Below are positions 23,837 to 31,461 of a stretch of DNA of 32,594 nucleotides, in pieces (the first letter of the stretch is position 1; each line of letters begins with the position of its first letter). The position numbers and the translations under genes were made by a program. The notes beneath the pieces are model-generated. The model made no database searches and was not told the DNA's origin. It worked only from the letters and a program-made list of their open reading frames with translations. Origin of the DNA: Saprospiraceae bacterium (lineage in GTDB: Bacteria; Bacteroidota; Bacteroidia; Chitinophagales; Saprospiraceae); NCBI GenBank assembly GCA_020628645.1, contig JAHDES010000068.1, forward strand, positions 1-32,594. The letters are read 5' to 3'.

Positions 23837-24367
23837 ATGGCTTATACAATTAGTATGACAGAAACGGACTTAGTACGCGCTTGTATCAATAACGACCGAC
23901 GCGCTCAGAAGGAGTTGTACGAGAAGTACAAGCGAGCAATGTATACCATCTGCTATCGAATTACAGGTGATTTTGACTTAGCAAATGATGCCTTACAGGA
24001 AGCCTTTATCCAAATTTTTCGTGCATTACCCAAATTTCGTGCAGAATCGACTTTAGGCGCGTGGATTAAAACCATCGTCGTTCGTACTGCCATCAAAAAA
24101 ATTAAGAAACAGCCAAAATTTGACGAATTAGAAGATTTTCATACGGCAGATCGTGTGGATTGGGGAACTTCCTTGGATACAGAATATTTGGAAAAAGCAA
24201 TTTTGTCTTTACCTGAAGGTTACCGAGCCGTTTTCGTAATGATTGAAGTAGAAGGATACGCCCATAAGGAAGTGGCAGAAATTTTGGGTATATCTGTAGG
24301 AACCTCAAAATCTCAATTATTTCATGCAAAAAAACGATTACGATCCATTTTAGATCAATATCGTTAA
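23837..24367 (+). CDS. ECF-type RNA polymerase sigma factor
   Basis: A 176-residue sigma-70 family ECF factor. Region 2 covers about 15-85, with ICYRITGDFDLANDALQEAFIQIF (core-binding and -10 recognition helices). Region 4 covers about 115-170, with LPEGYRAVFVMIEVEGYAHKEVAEILGISVGTSKSQL, the helix-turn-helix that reads the -35 element. There is no sigma-1 or region-3 domain, which fits the ECF class. ATG at 23837 is taken; Met7 is an alternative. It should direct transcription when released by the membrane anti-sigma factor encoded next, and may autoregulate from the 190-bp divergent region upstream. The 144 bp to the next gene are filled mostly by a palindromic element. Confidence 0.93.
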   Translation: MAYTISMTETDLVRACINNDRRAQKELYEKYKRAMYTICYRITGDFDLANDALQEAFIQIFRALPKFRAESTLGAWIKTIVVRTAIKKIKKQPKFDELEDFHTADRVDWGTSLDTEYLEKAILSLPEGYRAVFVMIEVEGYAHKEVAEILGISVGTSKSQLFHAKKRLRSILDQYR

Positions 24368-24480
24368 GGCACGCGGAGAAAATAAATTTACTTTTCTTGA
24401 AATAGTGAAAATTATAAGTCATTGAAAATGAAGCTAATTAAGCTAATTCAAGAAATGAAGAATGTAAATTTATTCGTGCC
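24368..24480. repeat. 113-bp nested hairpin element between sigma and anti-sigma genes
   Basis: Three nested, in-order inverted pairs: GGCACG (24368-24373)/CGTGCC (24475-24480), AATAAATTTAC (24381-24391)/GTAAATTTATT (24464-24474) and TTTCTTGAA (24393-24401)/TTCAAGAAA (24447-24455). It begins at the base after the sigma stop codon. Its right-arm box GAAGAATGTAAATTTATTC (24457-24475) matches the right arm of the element at 14837-14855 in 18 of 19 positions. There is no coding capacity. In the mRNA it would fold into a long stem within the sigma/anti-sigma operon. Confidence 0.7.
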
Positions 24481-24511
24481 CAACTACTTAAGAAAGTTTA
24501 AATGAAATGAC

Positions 24512-25117
24512 ATGAACGATAAAAATAAACCTATTCTTGATGACGCGCTTTCTAAGTTGCCCAATTATGAACCCGAAGATCAGCTTTGGGATAAGATTGA
24601 GGGAGGGCTTGAAGCGCGGAAATTACAAGATGCTCTGGCGAAATTGCCCGTTTATGAACCCGAGGATCAAGTATGGGCAGCCATAGAAACAAATCTGCCT
24701 ACTCAAGGCACAACTATTGTTCGTCGCTTGGGTCGAGTGGCAGCCATTGCAGCTTCAGTGGCGGTTTTACTTGTCGCAGGATGGTATCTGATGGGACAAA
24801 TTCGTCATACAGGAGAAACGATTACATATTCAGAAGAAGTAATAAAAGGAACTTTTAGTACAGCTCAATTTGTAGCATTGGATGATGATGAAGAAGCATT
24901 TGAAATTATACAAATTTTACGAGAGCGCAACGATCCTATTACCGCATCGCCTGAGTTTCAAAGTTTAGAACAAGATTTGAATGAATTAAATGAAGCAAAG
25001 CAAGATTTGATCCCAGTAATTCATGATTATGAAGCCAATCCAAGACTGAAAATTCAATTGGCAAAAATAGAACGCGAACGTTCAGATGTGCTCAAACAAA
25101 TTATTAAGATGATCTAG
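24512..25117 (+). CDS. Membrane anti-sigma factor with duplicated LPxYEPEDQxW motif
   Basis: A 201-residue single-pass membrane protein. The cytoplasmic N-terminus holds two copies, 29 residues apart, of a module with the core KLPxYEPEDQ followed by W and a later IE (residues 11-31 and 40-60). One membrane helix spans about 74-95. The outer part is acidic, with a C-terminal coiled-coil-like helix (about 145-201). By position after the ECF gene and by topology it is the anti-sigma factor. The LPxYxPxxxxW motif is a recurrent feature of Bacteroidota anti-sigma proteins, but here it is doubled. The stop codon lies inside the perfect palindrome ATGATCTAGATCAT (25109-25122). It is followed 100 bp later by the DUF4097 gene in the same operon. 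Confidence 0.85.
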   Translation: MNDKNKPILDDALSKLPNYEPEDQLWDKIEGGLEARKLQDALAKLPVYEPEDQVWAAIETNLPTQGTTIVRRLGRVAAIAASVAVLLVAGWYLMGQIRHTGETITYSEEVIKGTFSTAQFVALDDDEEAFEIIQILRERNDPITASPEFQSLEQDLNELNEAKQDLIPVIHDYEANPRLKIQLAKIERERSDVLKQIIKMI

Positions 25118-25122
25118 ATCAT
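25109..25122. repeat. Perfect 14-bp palindrome spanning the anti-sigma stop codon
   Basis: ATGATCTAGATCAT is fully self-complementary. It contains the TAG stop (25115-25117) and is followed by TTTT-type sequence. Too tight to be a good RNA hairpin; better suited to binding a dimeric protein, or it may be coincidental. Confidence 0.4.
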
Positions 25123-25217
25123 TTTAAGTGCCAAACCAAAATGACTTCTTAATTTTTTTGGCTTACTGCTTAAAACCTAACAAACTCTAAATTGACCGTT
25201 TTCCAATTTTGACTATT

Positions 25218-26153
25218 ATGCAACTTTTCCAATTTTCATATAATGCAACCAGAATACCAAGGCAGTCTTTGTACTGCCTTTGGCTTTTGGTATTAGGAAC
25301 ATTTTCGTTACACGCTCAAGAAATCACCTTACAAGTCGTTACCAAAAATATCACAGAAACCATAGCTTACAAGACAGGCGATGAATTAAATATTGAGGGC
25401 GAAAAAGCAGAAGTAGAAGTGCTTAGTTGGGATAAAAACGAGGTATTTGTTACAATGAAACTTATCTCCAAACATCCAGAACGTCGAATTGCAAAAGAAG
25501 AACTTGAAAAAATAAAATATGAGATCACACGAGAAGGCAATCAATTATACATCCGAAATTATATTGAATTAGCAGAAGGGGAGAAGAAACCTCTTTCCAA
25601 TTTAAAAGCTCAATTTGTTGTTTCAGTACCCGAAGATTGTCCCGTTACACTGGCAAATTATTTTGGCTCTGCCTCTTTACAAGATTTGAATAATGGCTTG
25701 AATCTCAATAGTGAATTTTGTACCATTGGTTTAACAAATGTAAGTGGTACGATTGGTATTAAAACACGTTTTGGCGATTTAGAAGGCGACCAAATTGAAG
25801 GCGATGTGAGCATTGAAGCCAAGCGATCCAATATTACGCTTCGAAGACTTGGAGGAAAATTTGACATTCAAGCAAAATATGGTACCATCGAAATATTTGC
25901 CGATCAATCTGCTTTTGATTTGAATATTGATGCAGATCGTTCTGATGTCTATTTTTATGATGCTAGAATGCAAGACTATAAATATAACTTAGCTGCCCAT
26001 CATGGGAACATTTCTGTTCCAAAACGAATGGATTTTAACTTTACGGAGAATACTCCCGAATTCAAACGTGCCTTTTTATTACCCAAAGATGAATTGGGAG
26101 GCGTTCGTGTCGCCATCAATGTTTCTTTTGGTGATATTCGAATTGGACCATGA
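25218..26153 (+). CDS. DUF4097-type adhesin-like periplasmic/secreted protein
   Basis: A 311-residue exported protein starting at ATG 25218 (a TTG at 25209 would add three residues). The signal peptide runs to about residue 34, ending LHAQ. The remainder is a repetitive beta-solenoid-like fold. Strands such as VTLANYFGSASLQDL, GTIGIKTRFGDLEGDQIEGDVSIEAKRSNITL and FDIQAKYGTIEIFADQSAFDLNI match the DUF4097 putative adhesin pattern (alternating G-D-I/L turns). Such genes are commonly the last gene of ECF sigma/anti-sigma operons in Bacteroidota, so it is probably part of the same envelope-response regulon. The stop codon abuts the stop of the convergent gene with no intervening base. Confidence 0.85.
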   Translation: MQLFQFSYNATRIPRQSLYCLWLLVLGTFSLHAQEITLQVVTKNITETIAYKTGDELNIEGEKAEVEVLSWDKNEVFVTMKLISKHPERRIAKEELEKIKYEITREGNQLYIRNYIELAEGEKKPLSNLKAQFVVSVPEDCPVTLANYFGSASLQDLNNGLNLNSEFCTIGLTNVSGTIGIKTRFGDLEGDQIEGDVSIEAKRSNITLRRLGGKFDIQAKYGTIEIFADQSAFDLNIDADRSDVYFYDARMQDYKYNLAAHHGNISVPKRMDFNFTENTPEFKRAFLLPKDELGGVRVAINVSFGDIRIGP

Positions 26154-29100
26154 TTAATCAATATCAAAAGCTTTTGTCATACCGCCATTTAGGGCTTCTA
26201 TTGTGTAATAATATCTTCCTGATGTTAAATCTGAAATTGATAAATCTATATGATGAACGCCTTGCTGTTTAGACGCATTTTCTTCAAGAACTCGAATTAA
26301 TTGTCCTTTTGCATCACTCAAGAAAATACTAATTTGTTGCGGAGCAGCCAACTGATAATAAATGGTTTGTTGCTCCGCATTATTTTTGCGTATCTCTGAT
26401 TCCATAATACGTTTGTGAACCTTTGGGCGATCAGGATAGCTGTATTTAGCAGAAGTAGGAGAGGAGCTTGTAAAAGAAGAAGTTGTTGGACAAACTTCTC
26501 GTATTTCTGCTAAAAATGTAGCACCATTTTCTACTTCAAAATCTGAATTTAAATCAATATGATTGCCCGCTCTAAAAGTCACATCACTAGGCGGTTGAAC
26601 GAGACTTGTAGACTGAATAGAATTTATTGCTTCCTGTAAATGTGTATTACCGTCAGAATATAATGTCATTAATGTAGTATCAACAATTCCATCAATACAA
26701 ACTGTACGATATTCATCATCAAATAGACCAATTTGTGTATAAGGAATCATCCCCATACAGGATTCACCATTATAGCCACTTGCAGTAGCAATTTGAGAAA
26801 GATTAGCATACGCTAAATTGGGATCAGTATCTGTATAATTAGTACCTAAAATAACACCCCACGAACTCGCTGTTGCAGCATCTATATCAACTACTTGAGG
26901 AGTATTGATTGCCACATTACAAGTGATTTCACAATTGGTGGGTAATTCTTGTTCATAAGAAGTCTCCAAAATATCGACAATGCTAGGATATTGTGTACTC
27001 CACGGCGGACTTTGGTAAGGGACAGAGAGTACTCGATTCACCATACCTGTATTACTAAGATTATAGCCTCTTGAAACACCTCGATTATCAATGTGTACTG
27101 TTTTTTCACAGTTTACAGCAATGTTATTATGTGCATAAATATCGTGTCCTCCACCGATAAAAACACCAACATCTATATTGTTGAAAATATTATCATGTAC
27201 TTCATCTCCACTATCGCCATCATCAAAATAAGTACCATGGGCTTGGTGTGCATCATGTACATAATTATATCGAATTATATTCCCATAACTTGTCCAATCA
27301 TTCCAACTATAAAAACCGCCCATATCATTAGAAACCCGACAAATGTCATAGATGTCGTTATACTCAAAAATATTATTATTTCCACAAAACTGTATACCCA
27401 CATGTGGTGTTCCGTGTATTTTATTATGCGCTACATACATTCCAACATTATTCTCGTAATATTTGGTAGGAATGCCAATTGCAGGTGCATAGATCACTTT
27501 TACTTGACCAAATTCATAGATGTGATTATTAATCGCACGATGTCCTGCTTCGGTCAAGGTATAGCGTTCTCCTCCAGACATATAAATGCCTCCAGCTCCT
27601 AAATGATGAAGATCATTACTTAAAATAGTATGATTAAAGCCATCGACCAAACGAATGGCATCTTCAATGAAATTAGTGATTTCACAGCCAGCTACTAGAT
27701 TGTCATATCCATTATTTATTTCAATTGCAGTACCTAAACCATAGTCAAATTTGATGTCAATTATATCGACATGACTTACATTATTCATTTGCCAAAGTGG
27801 GTTATTGTTATCCAAAATTTTTATTTCGGTAATGCCATTTGGAATCCAAATATAAAGGGAGTCATTATTGAAATTTACCGCCCATTCTCCTTCCCGATCT
27901 ATTTCTTCTAAGAGATTGAGTGCCAGATAAGGTTCCATTCCATTGCCAGCAGGACGCGTATATTTATCGCCAATTCCACCCGGTACAGAAGCTGCTTGAG
28001 TCACGATTTTGTTGGTGGTATCAATACTCGCTGTTCGAACTGCATCATATTGCCATGCTACGCGCCAATACCCTTGAAACCAAAGTCCATCATCCACAGC
28101 ATCCAACCATCGGCTATGACGATCACCACGATATTTAAAAATGCCAGGTTCATTTTGAGTTACTGTTTCCATGGTCATCATGCTATCATTAGGATAACGA
28201 GAAAGGGGCAATTCATCAGTATCGGTATACAAACGAAATAAATCTTGATTGGCAGCAGGAAAATAATCGGGCCAAGTATCCATATTTTGTACGCCTAATG
28301 CTGCTAAATCCAGCGCAACTACATTTCCAACTGCAGCGGGATCAAGTCGATCTATGATATCTTGATCGGTAATAGGGGAGAAACTACTAGTCGAAACAGT
28401 TTTATTTAAATGAAGGATTGCTCCATATTTATTTACTGCTCGATAAGTAATTCTTTTGGATGGCGTTCCACTATCTTCTACTTGAAGTGAGAACGTGTTA
28501 TTTAAATAATAATCGCCATCCATTAACCAAACGGTGGCAGATGTCGGCCCTAAAGATCGTAATTCATCTCTTGCACGCTCAAGGGTAGCAAAAGGAGTAC
28601 TTTGAGATAAACCAGAATTAGCATCATCTCCATTTGGAGAGACATATAATTCTGTCATTATTAATGTACTGGTAGTGATTTCGAAATTGAAGTGATAATT
28701 TCGATTTAAATTCGTGATAATTCCTCCACCTGCGATAGGGGCTTGTCCAGCCATAACACTTCCTGATTGAGTACCTTGACCGCCTCCTGTATACCAGATT
28801 TCATCTGCTGTATTGGTATCATATGGAATGACTGAGCTTATTCCACTTCCAGAACCATTAGGATTGGCATCCAAAAAACCAATAGCAATAGATTCATTAG
28901 GATCTAAAGCAATCGTTGAACTTTCTCCTGAAATAAAATCAAACGAATTTTCCCCAACAACATAATCTGAAGATGTTCTAGTTGTACCTATTTTTAATAC
29001 TGTAAAATCATTATCACCATGAACTTTAACTAAAAAAGGCGTTACAGGATCACCCAGTTGAGCCGCATAAAAGTTAAATTTATTAATGCTTATAGCTTCG

Positions 29101-29288
29101 CAGTTAGAAGAGGTATTGGTATAAATATCGGTTTCATTAATCATCATATTAGAAATCCAACCATCAGCAGATGCATTGGTATTGGATGGATTTCCTAGAA
29201 TAATAGTAGAAGCCCCAAAATCATTTGCAAAAAGGAAAAGTGGAAACAAAGTGAGGAAGAGCAATGAGGTGATCTTTGTAATATACAT
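26154..29288 (-). CDS. T9SS-exported right-handed beta-helix protein (GH141/pectate-lyase-like)
   Basis: A 1044-residue secreted protein. Residues 1-21 are a signal peptide. About 22-205 is a beta-rich N-terminal domain that I do not recognise. At about 214-235 LYVSPNGDDANSGLSQSTPFATL opens the beta-helix of DUF1565/GH141-like proteins. The helix runs to about 800 with repeated turns (HDIYAHNNIAVNC; NNIFEYNDIYDI). Near 890-950 VTFRAGNHIDLNSDFEVENGATF is a '3-coathanger stack' type motif, and the last 70 residues (QISIFLSDAKGQLIRVL, then LTSGRYYYTIEA) are a T9SS type-A sorting domain. A polysaccharide-active role on the cell surface or in the medium is likely from the fold. Catalytic residues and substrate are not identified. 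No SusC/SusD pair is in the window. Confidence 0.87.
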   Translation of the reverse strand: MYITKITSLLFLTLFPLFLFANDFGASTIILGNPSNTNASADGWISNMMINETDIYTNTSSNCEAISINKFNFYAAQLGDPVTPFLVKVHGDNDFTVLKIGTTRTSSDYVVGENSFDFISGESSTIALDPNESIAIGFLDANPNGSGSGISSVIPYDTNTADEIWYTGGGQGTQSGSVMAGQAPIAGGGIITNLNRNYHFNFEITTSTLIMTELYVSPNGDDANSGLSQSTPFATLERARDELRSLGPTSATVWLMDGDYYLNNTFSLQVEDSGTPSKRITYRAVNKYGAILHLNKTVSTSSFSPITDQDIIDRLDPAAVGNVVALDLAALGVQNMDTWPDYFPAANQDLFRLYTDTDELPLSRYPNDSMMTMETVTQNEPGIFKYRGDRHSRWLDAVDDGLWFQGYWRVAWQYDAVRTASIDTTNKIVTQAASVPGGIGDKYTRPAGNGMEPYLALNLLEEIDREGEWAVNFNNDSLYIWIPNGITEIKILDNNNPLWQMNNVSHVDIIDIKFDYGLGTAIEINNGYDNLVAGCEITNFIEDAIRLVDGFNHTILSNDLHHLGAGGIYMSGGERYTLTEAGHRAINNHIYEFGQVKVIYAPAIGIPTKYYENNVGMYVAHNKIHGTPHVGIQFCGNNNIFEYNDIYDICRVSNDMGGFYSWNDWTSYGNIIRYNYVHDAHQAHGTYFDDGDSGDEVHDNIFNNIDVGVFIGGGHDIYAHNNIAVNCEKTVHIDNRGVSRGYNLSNTGMVNRVLSVPYQSPPWSTQYPSIVDILETSYEQELPTNCEITCNVAINTPQVVDIDAATASSWGVILGTNYTDTDPNLAYANLSQIATASGYNGESCMGMIPYTQIGLFDDEYRTVCIDGIVDTTLMTLYSDGNTHLQEAINSIQSTSLVQPPSDVTFRAGNHIDLNSDFEVENGATFLAEIREVCPTTSSFTSSSPTSAKYSYPDRPKVHKRIMESEIRKNNAEQQTIYYQLAAPQQISIFLSDAKGQLIRVLEENASKQQGVHHIDLSISDLTSGRYYYTIEALNGGMTKAFDID

Positions 29289-29450
29289 TGTGTTATTTAT
29301 AGGTTTTAGGTGGAAATGGTATTGGTTTCTGCTTTTTAGATAAATTGTTTTCTAGGAAACTGCATTGGGGAGATTTAAGCACTAAAAATACTATTTTATG
29401 CTTGTTTATTCAACTAGAAAAAAGAGAATTTGTTTAAGGGAAGTTCTTTA

Positions 29451-29491
29451 AATTAAAAAGCCGTTTAACATGACAATTTGTTAAACAGCTT
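29451..29491 (-). terminator. Terminator after the Cys/Met PLP enzyme gene
   Basis: AAGCCGTTTAACA (29458-29470) and TGTTAAACAGCTT (29479-29491) form a 13-bp stem with one mismatch and an 8-nt loop. On the minus strand it is followed by TTTTTAATT. It starts 27 bp after the stop of the gene at 29518-30828. The stem-loop is bracketed by a direct repeat (29444-29460 and 29490-29506). Confidence 0.75.
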
Positions 29492-29517
29492 CTTTAAATT
29501 AGAAAGATAGAAAACAA

Positions 29518-30828
29518 CTAGACCAAAGCTGAAGATAAATCCGCTTCGCTCGTGTTTATTTGCTGAGTATTAAACGGAGGAATTTGATCTAAAGCTTGGT
29601 CTATATCCCATAAAAGATCTTCTACGGCTTCCACACCTATGGATAAACGAACCAATTGTTCACTAATGCCCAATTCTATTTTACTAGCAATATCAACTCC
29701 TGCATGGGTCATGGTGGCAGGATGCTGCGCCAAGCTTTCGGTACTTCCTAAACTCACGGCTAGTTTAAAGAGTTTTAGATGATTTAAAAAAGTGAATGCT
29801 TCTTTTTCGCCACCTTTTATATCAAATGAAATCATCGCACCAGGGGCGGTATATTGTCTTTTATACAATTCGTGTTCTTTTGTGCCTTCTTTTAGCAAAC
29901 CCAAATAATAGACCTGTTCTACCTTTGGATGTGCTTGTAAAAATTGAGCAATGGCTTGTGCGTTTCGCGTTTGTTGTTCCATGCGGACTTTCAAGGTTTC
30001 CAAACTGCGCAATAATAACCAACAAGTATTTGGACTCGCCATATTTCCTAAGAAGGTACGAAGGGTTTTTACTCGTTTCATGAGCGTTGCATTTCCTAAA
30101 ACTGCGCCTGCAATCAAATCACTATGTCCGCCAATGTATTTAGTAGCGGAATAAATTACAAGATCAGCACCTAACTGAATCGGATGCGACCATAAGGGCC
30201 CCATATAGGTATTATCTACAGCAACGACGACTTCTTTTTCTGACGTACTATACTGTTTTGCAATCTTAGAACAACGTTCAATATCAATCATTTGATTGGT
30301 TGGATTGGCTGGTGTTTCCACATAAATCATTGAAAGACGATCTGCTTTTCCAGTTTGCTCTATTTTTGCAATGATTTCTTCTTCGGTATGACTTGCATTA
30401 AATCCAATCACATTAACCCCAATACTAGGTAAATAATGATGAACAAAATGATCGGTACCACCATAAACTGGTAAGCTGATTAATAGTAAATCGCCTGGTT
30501 TTAGAAACTCCAAAAAAACAGTACTAATAGCAGACATGCCACTTTCAAAAACAGCACAATCATCGGCTTTGTCCCAAAGGCACAAACGATTTTCTAAAAT
30601 TTCAAGATTTGGATTATTAATTCGACTGTAGATTAAGCCAAGCTCTTCATTTTGAGCTTTATTTCTAATGCCATACGCCAATTCAAAGAATGCTTTTCCT
30701 TCTTCAGCGGTTTTAAAAACAAAGGTCGAAGTTTGAAAAACAGGTGGTTTAATTGCTCCTTCGGATAGCTCAGGTTTGTATCCATAAGACATCATTAGAC
30801 TTTCTGGTGAGAAGCTATGTTTACTCAT
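29518..30828 (-). CDS. PLP-dependent trans-sulfuration enzyme (cystathionine gamma-synthase / methionine gamma-lyase family)
   Basis: A 436-residue cytoplasmic fold-type I PLP enzyme of the Cys/Met metabolism family. Motifs in order: YSRINNPN (Y67 to N74, phosphate-binding Tyr/Arg), CAVFESGMSAIS (PLP phosphate loop), VYGGT (stacking Tyr122), VETPANPTN (substrate/carboxylate region), VDNTY with D205 (pyridine N contact) and YSATKYIGGHSD with Schiff-base K230. It is about 40 residues longer than typical MetB/MetC (about 390), through an insert before YSRINN and a longer C-terminal tail. That is a recognised subgroup usually annotated 'cystathionine gamma-synthase family protein'. Synthase versus lyase activity cannot be settled by eye. 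It is divergent from an Lrp/AsnC regulator, which is its probable controller. A Bacteroidota-type -7 box lies upstream. Confidence 0.9.
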   Translation of the reverse strand: MSKHSFSPESLMMSYGYKPELSEGAIKPPVFQTSTFVFKTAEEGKAFFELAYGIRNKAQNEELGLIYSRINNPNLEILENRLCLWDKADDCAVFESGMSAISTVFLEFLKPGDLLLISLPVYGGTDHFVHHYLPSIGVNVIGFNASHTEEEIIAKIEQTGKADRLSMIYVETPANPTNQMIDIERCSKIAKQYSTSEKEVVVAVDNTYMGPLWSHPIQLGADLVIYSATKYIGGHSDLIAGAVLGNATLMKRVKTLRTFLGNMASPNTCWLLLRSLETLKVRMEQQTRNAQAIAQFLQAHPKVEQVYYLGLLKEGTKEHELYKRQYTAPGAMISFDIKGGEKEAFTFLNHLKLFKLAVSLGSTESLAQHPATMTHAGVDIASKIELGISEQLVRLSIGVEAVEDLLWDIDQALDQIPPFNTQQINTSEADLSSALV

Positions 30829-30861
30829 TATCTAGTTAGGTTTAGATGAAATTTATAACTA

Positions 30862-30869
30862 CAAAATTA
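30862..30869 (-). promoter_or_regulatory. Candidate -7 box for the PLP enzyme gene
   Basis: Read on the minus strand the bases are TAATTTTG, an exact match to the Bacteroidota -7 consensus TAnnTTTG, 33 bp upstream of the ATG at 30828. No clear -33 TTG is found at the usual spacing, so the call is tentative. Confidence 0.35.
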
Positions 30870-30925
30870 AAGTATATTGTATTATTTTTCTATAAAATTG
30901 ATTTTTCAAGAAAATATATCTATAA

Positions 30926-30956
30926 TTGATGATAAAAATAGTGTTTTGTACTTTTT
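30926..30956 (+). promoter_or_regulatory. Candidate Bacteroidota promoter for the Lrp/AsnC gene
   Basis: TTG (30926-30928), 20-nt spacer, TACTTTTT (30949-30956), one base off TAnnTTTG. The expected start of transcription would lie a few bases after 30956, leaving about 16-20 nt of leader to the ATG at 30979. This supports 30979, not the in-frame ATG at 30877, as the translation start. Confidence 0.4.
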
Positions 30957-30978
30957 GGGTGTGAAAAGTAAAAGCATT

Positions 30979-31461
30979 ATGGAAAAATTATCTTTTATGG
31001 AATATACAATAGATGCCATTGACAAGCGAATTATTCAGTTATTATTAAATGATGGAAAGATGAAAATCAAAGAAATCGCCCATCAATTAAACATGACGAA
31101 TACACCGATTTTTGAGCGCATTAAACGATTAGAAAAGGAAGGCTACATCAAAGGCTATACCGCTAAAGTAGATGCCTCCAAATTGGGATTTACCCTCGTC
31201 GCTTTTTGTTCGGTTACCTTAGAACGCCATCACAAAGAATATTTGAGTCAATTTATTGAGGAAGTCAAGGAACTAGCTGAAGTAATTGAATGCTATCATA
31301 TTGCAGGGATGTTTGATTATCTATTGAAAATAAGAGTTCAGGATATGGAAAATTACCAACACTTTATTACCCATAAATTAGCGAATCTTTCTAATATAGG
31401 TCGAGTGCAAAGTTCATTTGTGATGACAGAAATTAAAAACGAAGATCATTTGCCTTTTTAG
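30979..31461 (+). CDS. Lrp/AsnC-family transcriptional regulator
   Basis: A 160-residue regulator from ATG 30979 (an upstream ATG at 30877 would add 34 residues that look unlike the family, and a promoter candidate lies inside that stretch). The N-terminal winged helix is IDAIDKRIIQLLLNDGKMKIKEIAHQLNMTNTPIFERIKRLEKEGYIKGYTA. The C-terminal part is the RAM/AsnC ligand-binding domain (VAFCSVTLERHHKEYL, then CYHIAGMFDYLLKIRVQDMENYQHFI). Family members form octamers and sense amino acids. Divergent placement next to a methionine/cysteine enzyme suggests a sulfur amino acid as effector (inference from position). The stop codon abuts the convergent S41 gene's stop with no spacer. Confidence 0.9.
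   Translation: MEKLSFMEYTIDAIDKRIIQLLLNDGKMKIKEIAHQLNMTNTPIFERIKRLEKEGYIKGYTAKVDASKLGFTLVAFCSVTLERHHKEYLSQFIEEVKELAEVIECYHIAGMFDYLLKIRVQDMENYQHFITHKLANLSNIGRVQSSFVMTEIKNEDHLPF

Noticed and set aside
27093-27602. 169-codon open frame on the plus strand
   Set aside because: It is antisense to the beta-helix gene. The protein is Ile/Tyr/Cys-rich with no domain or start signal, as expected for the complement of Asn/Asp-rich coding sequence.
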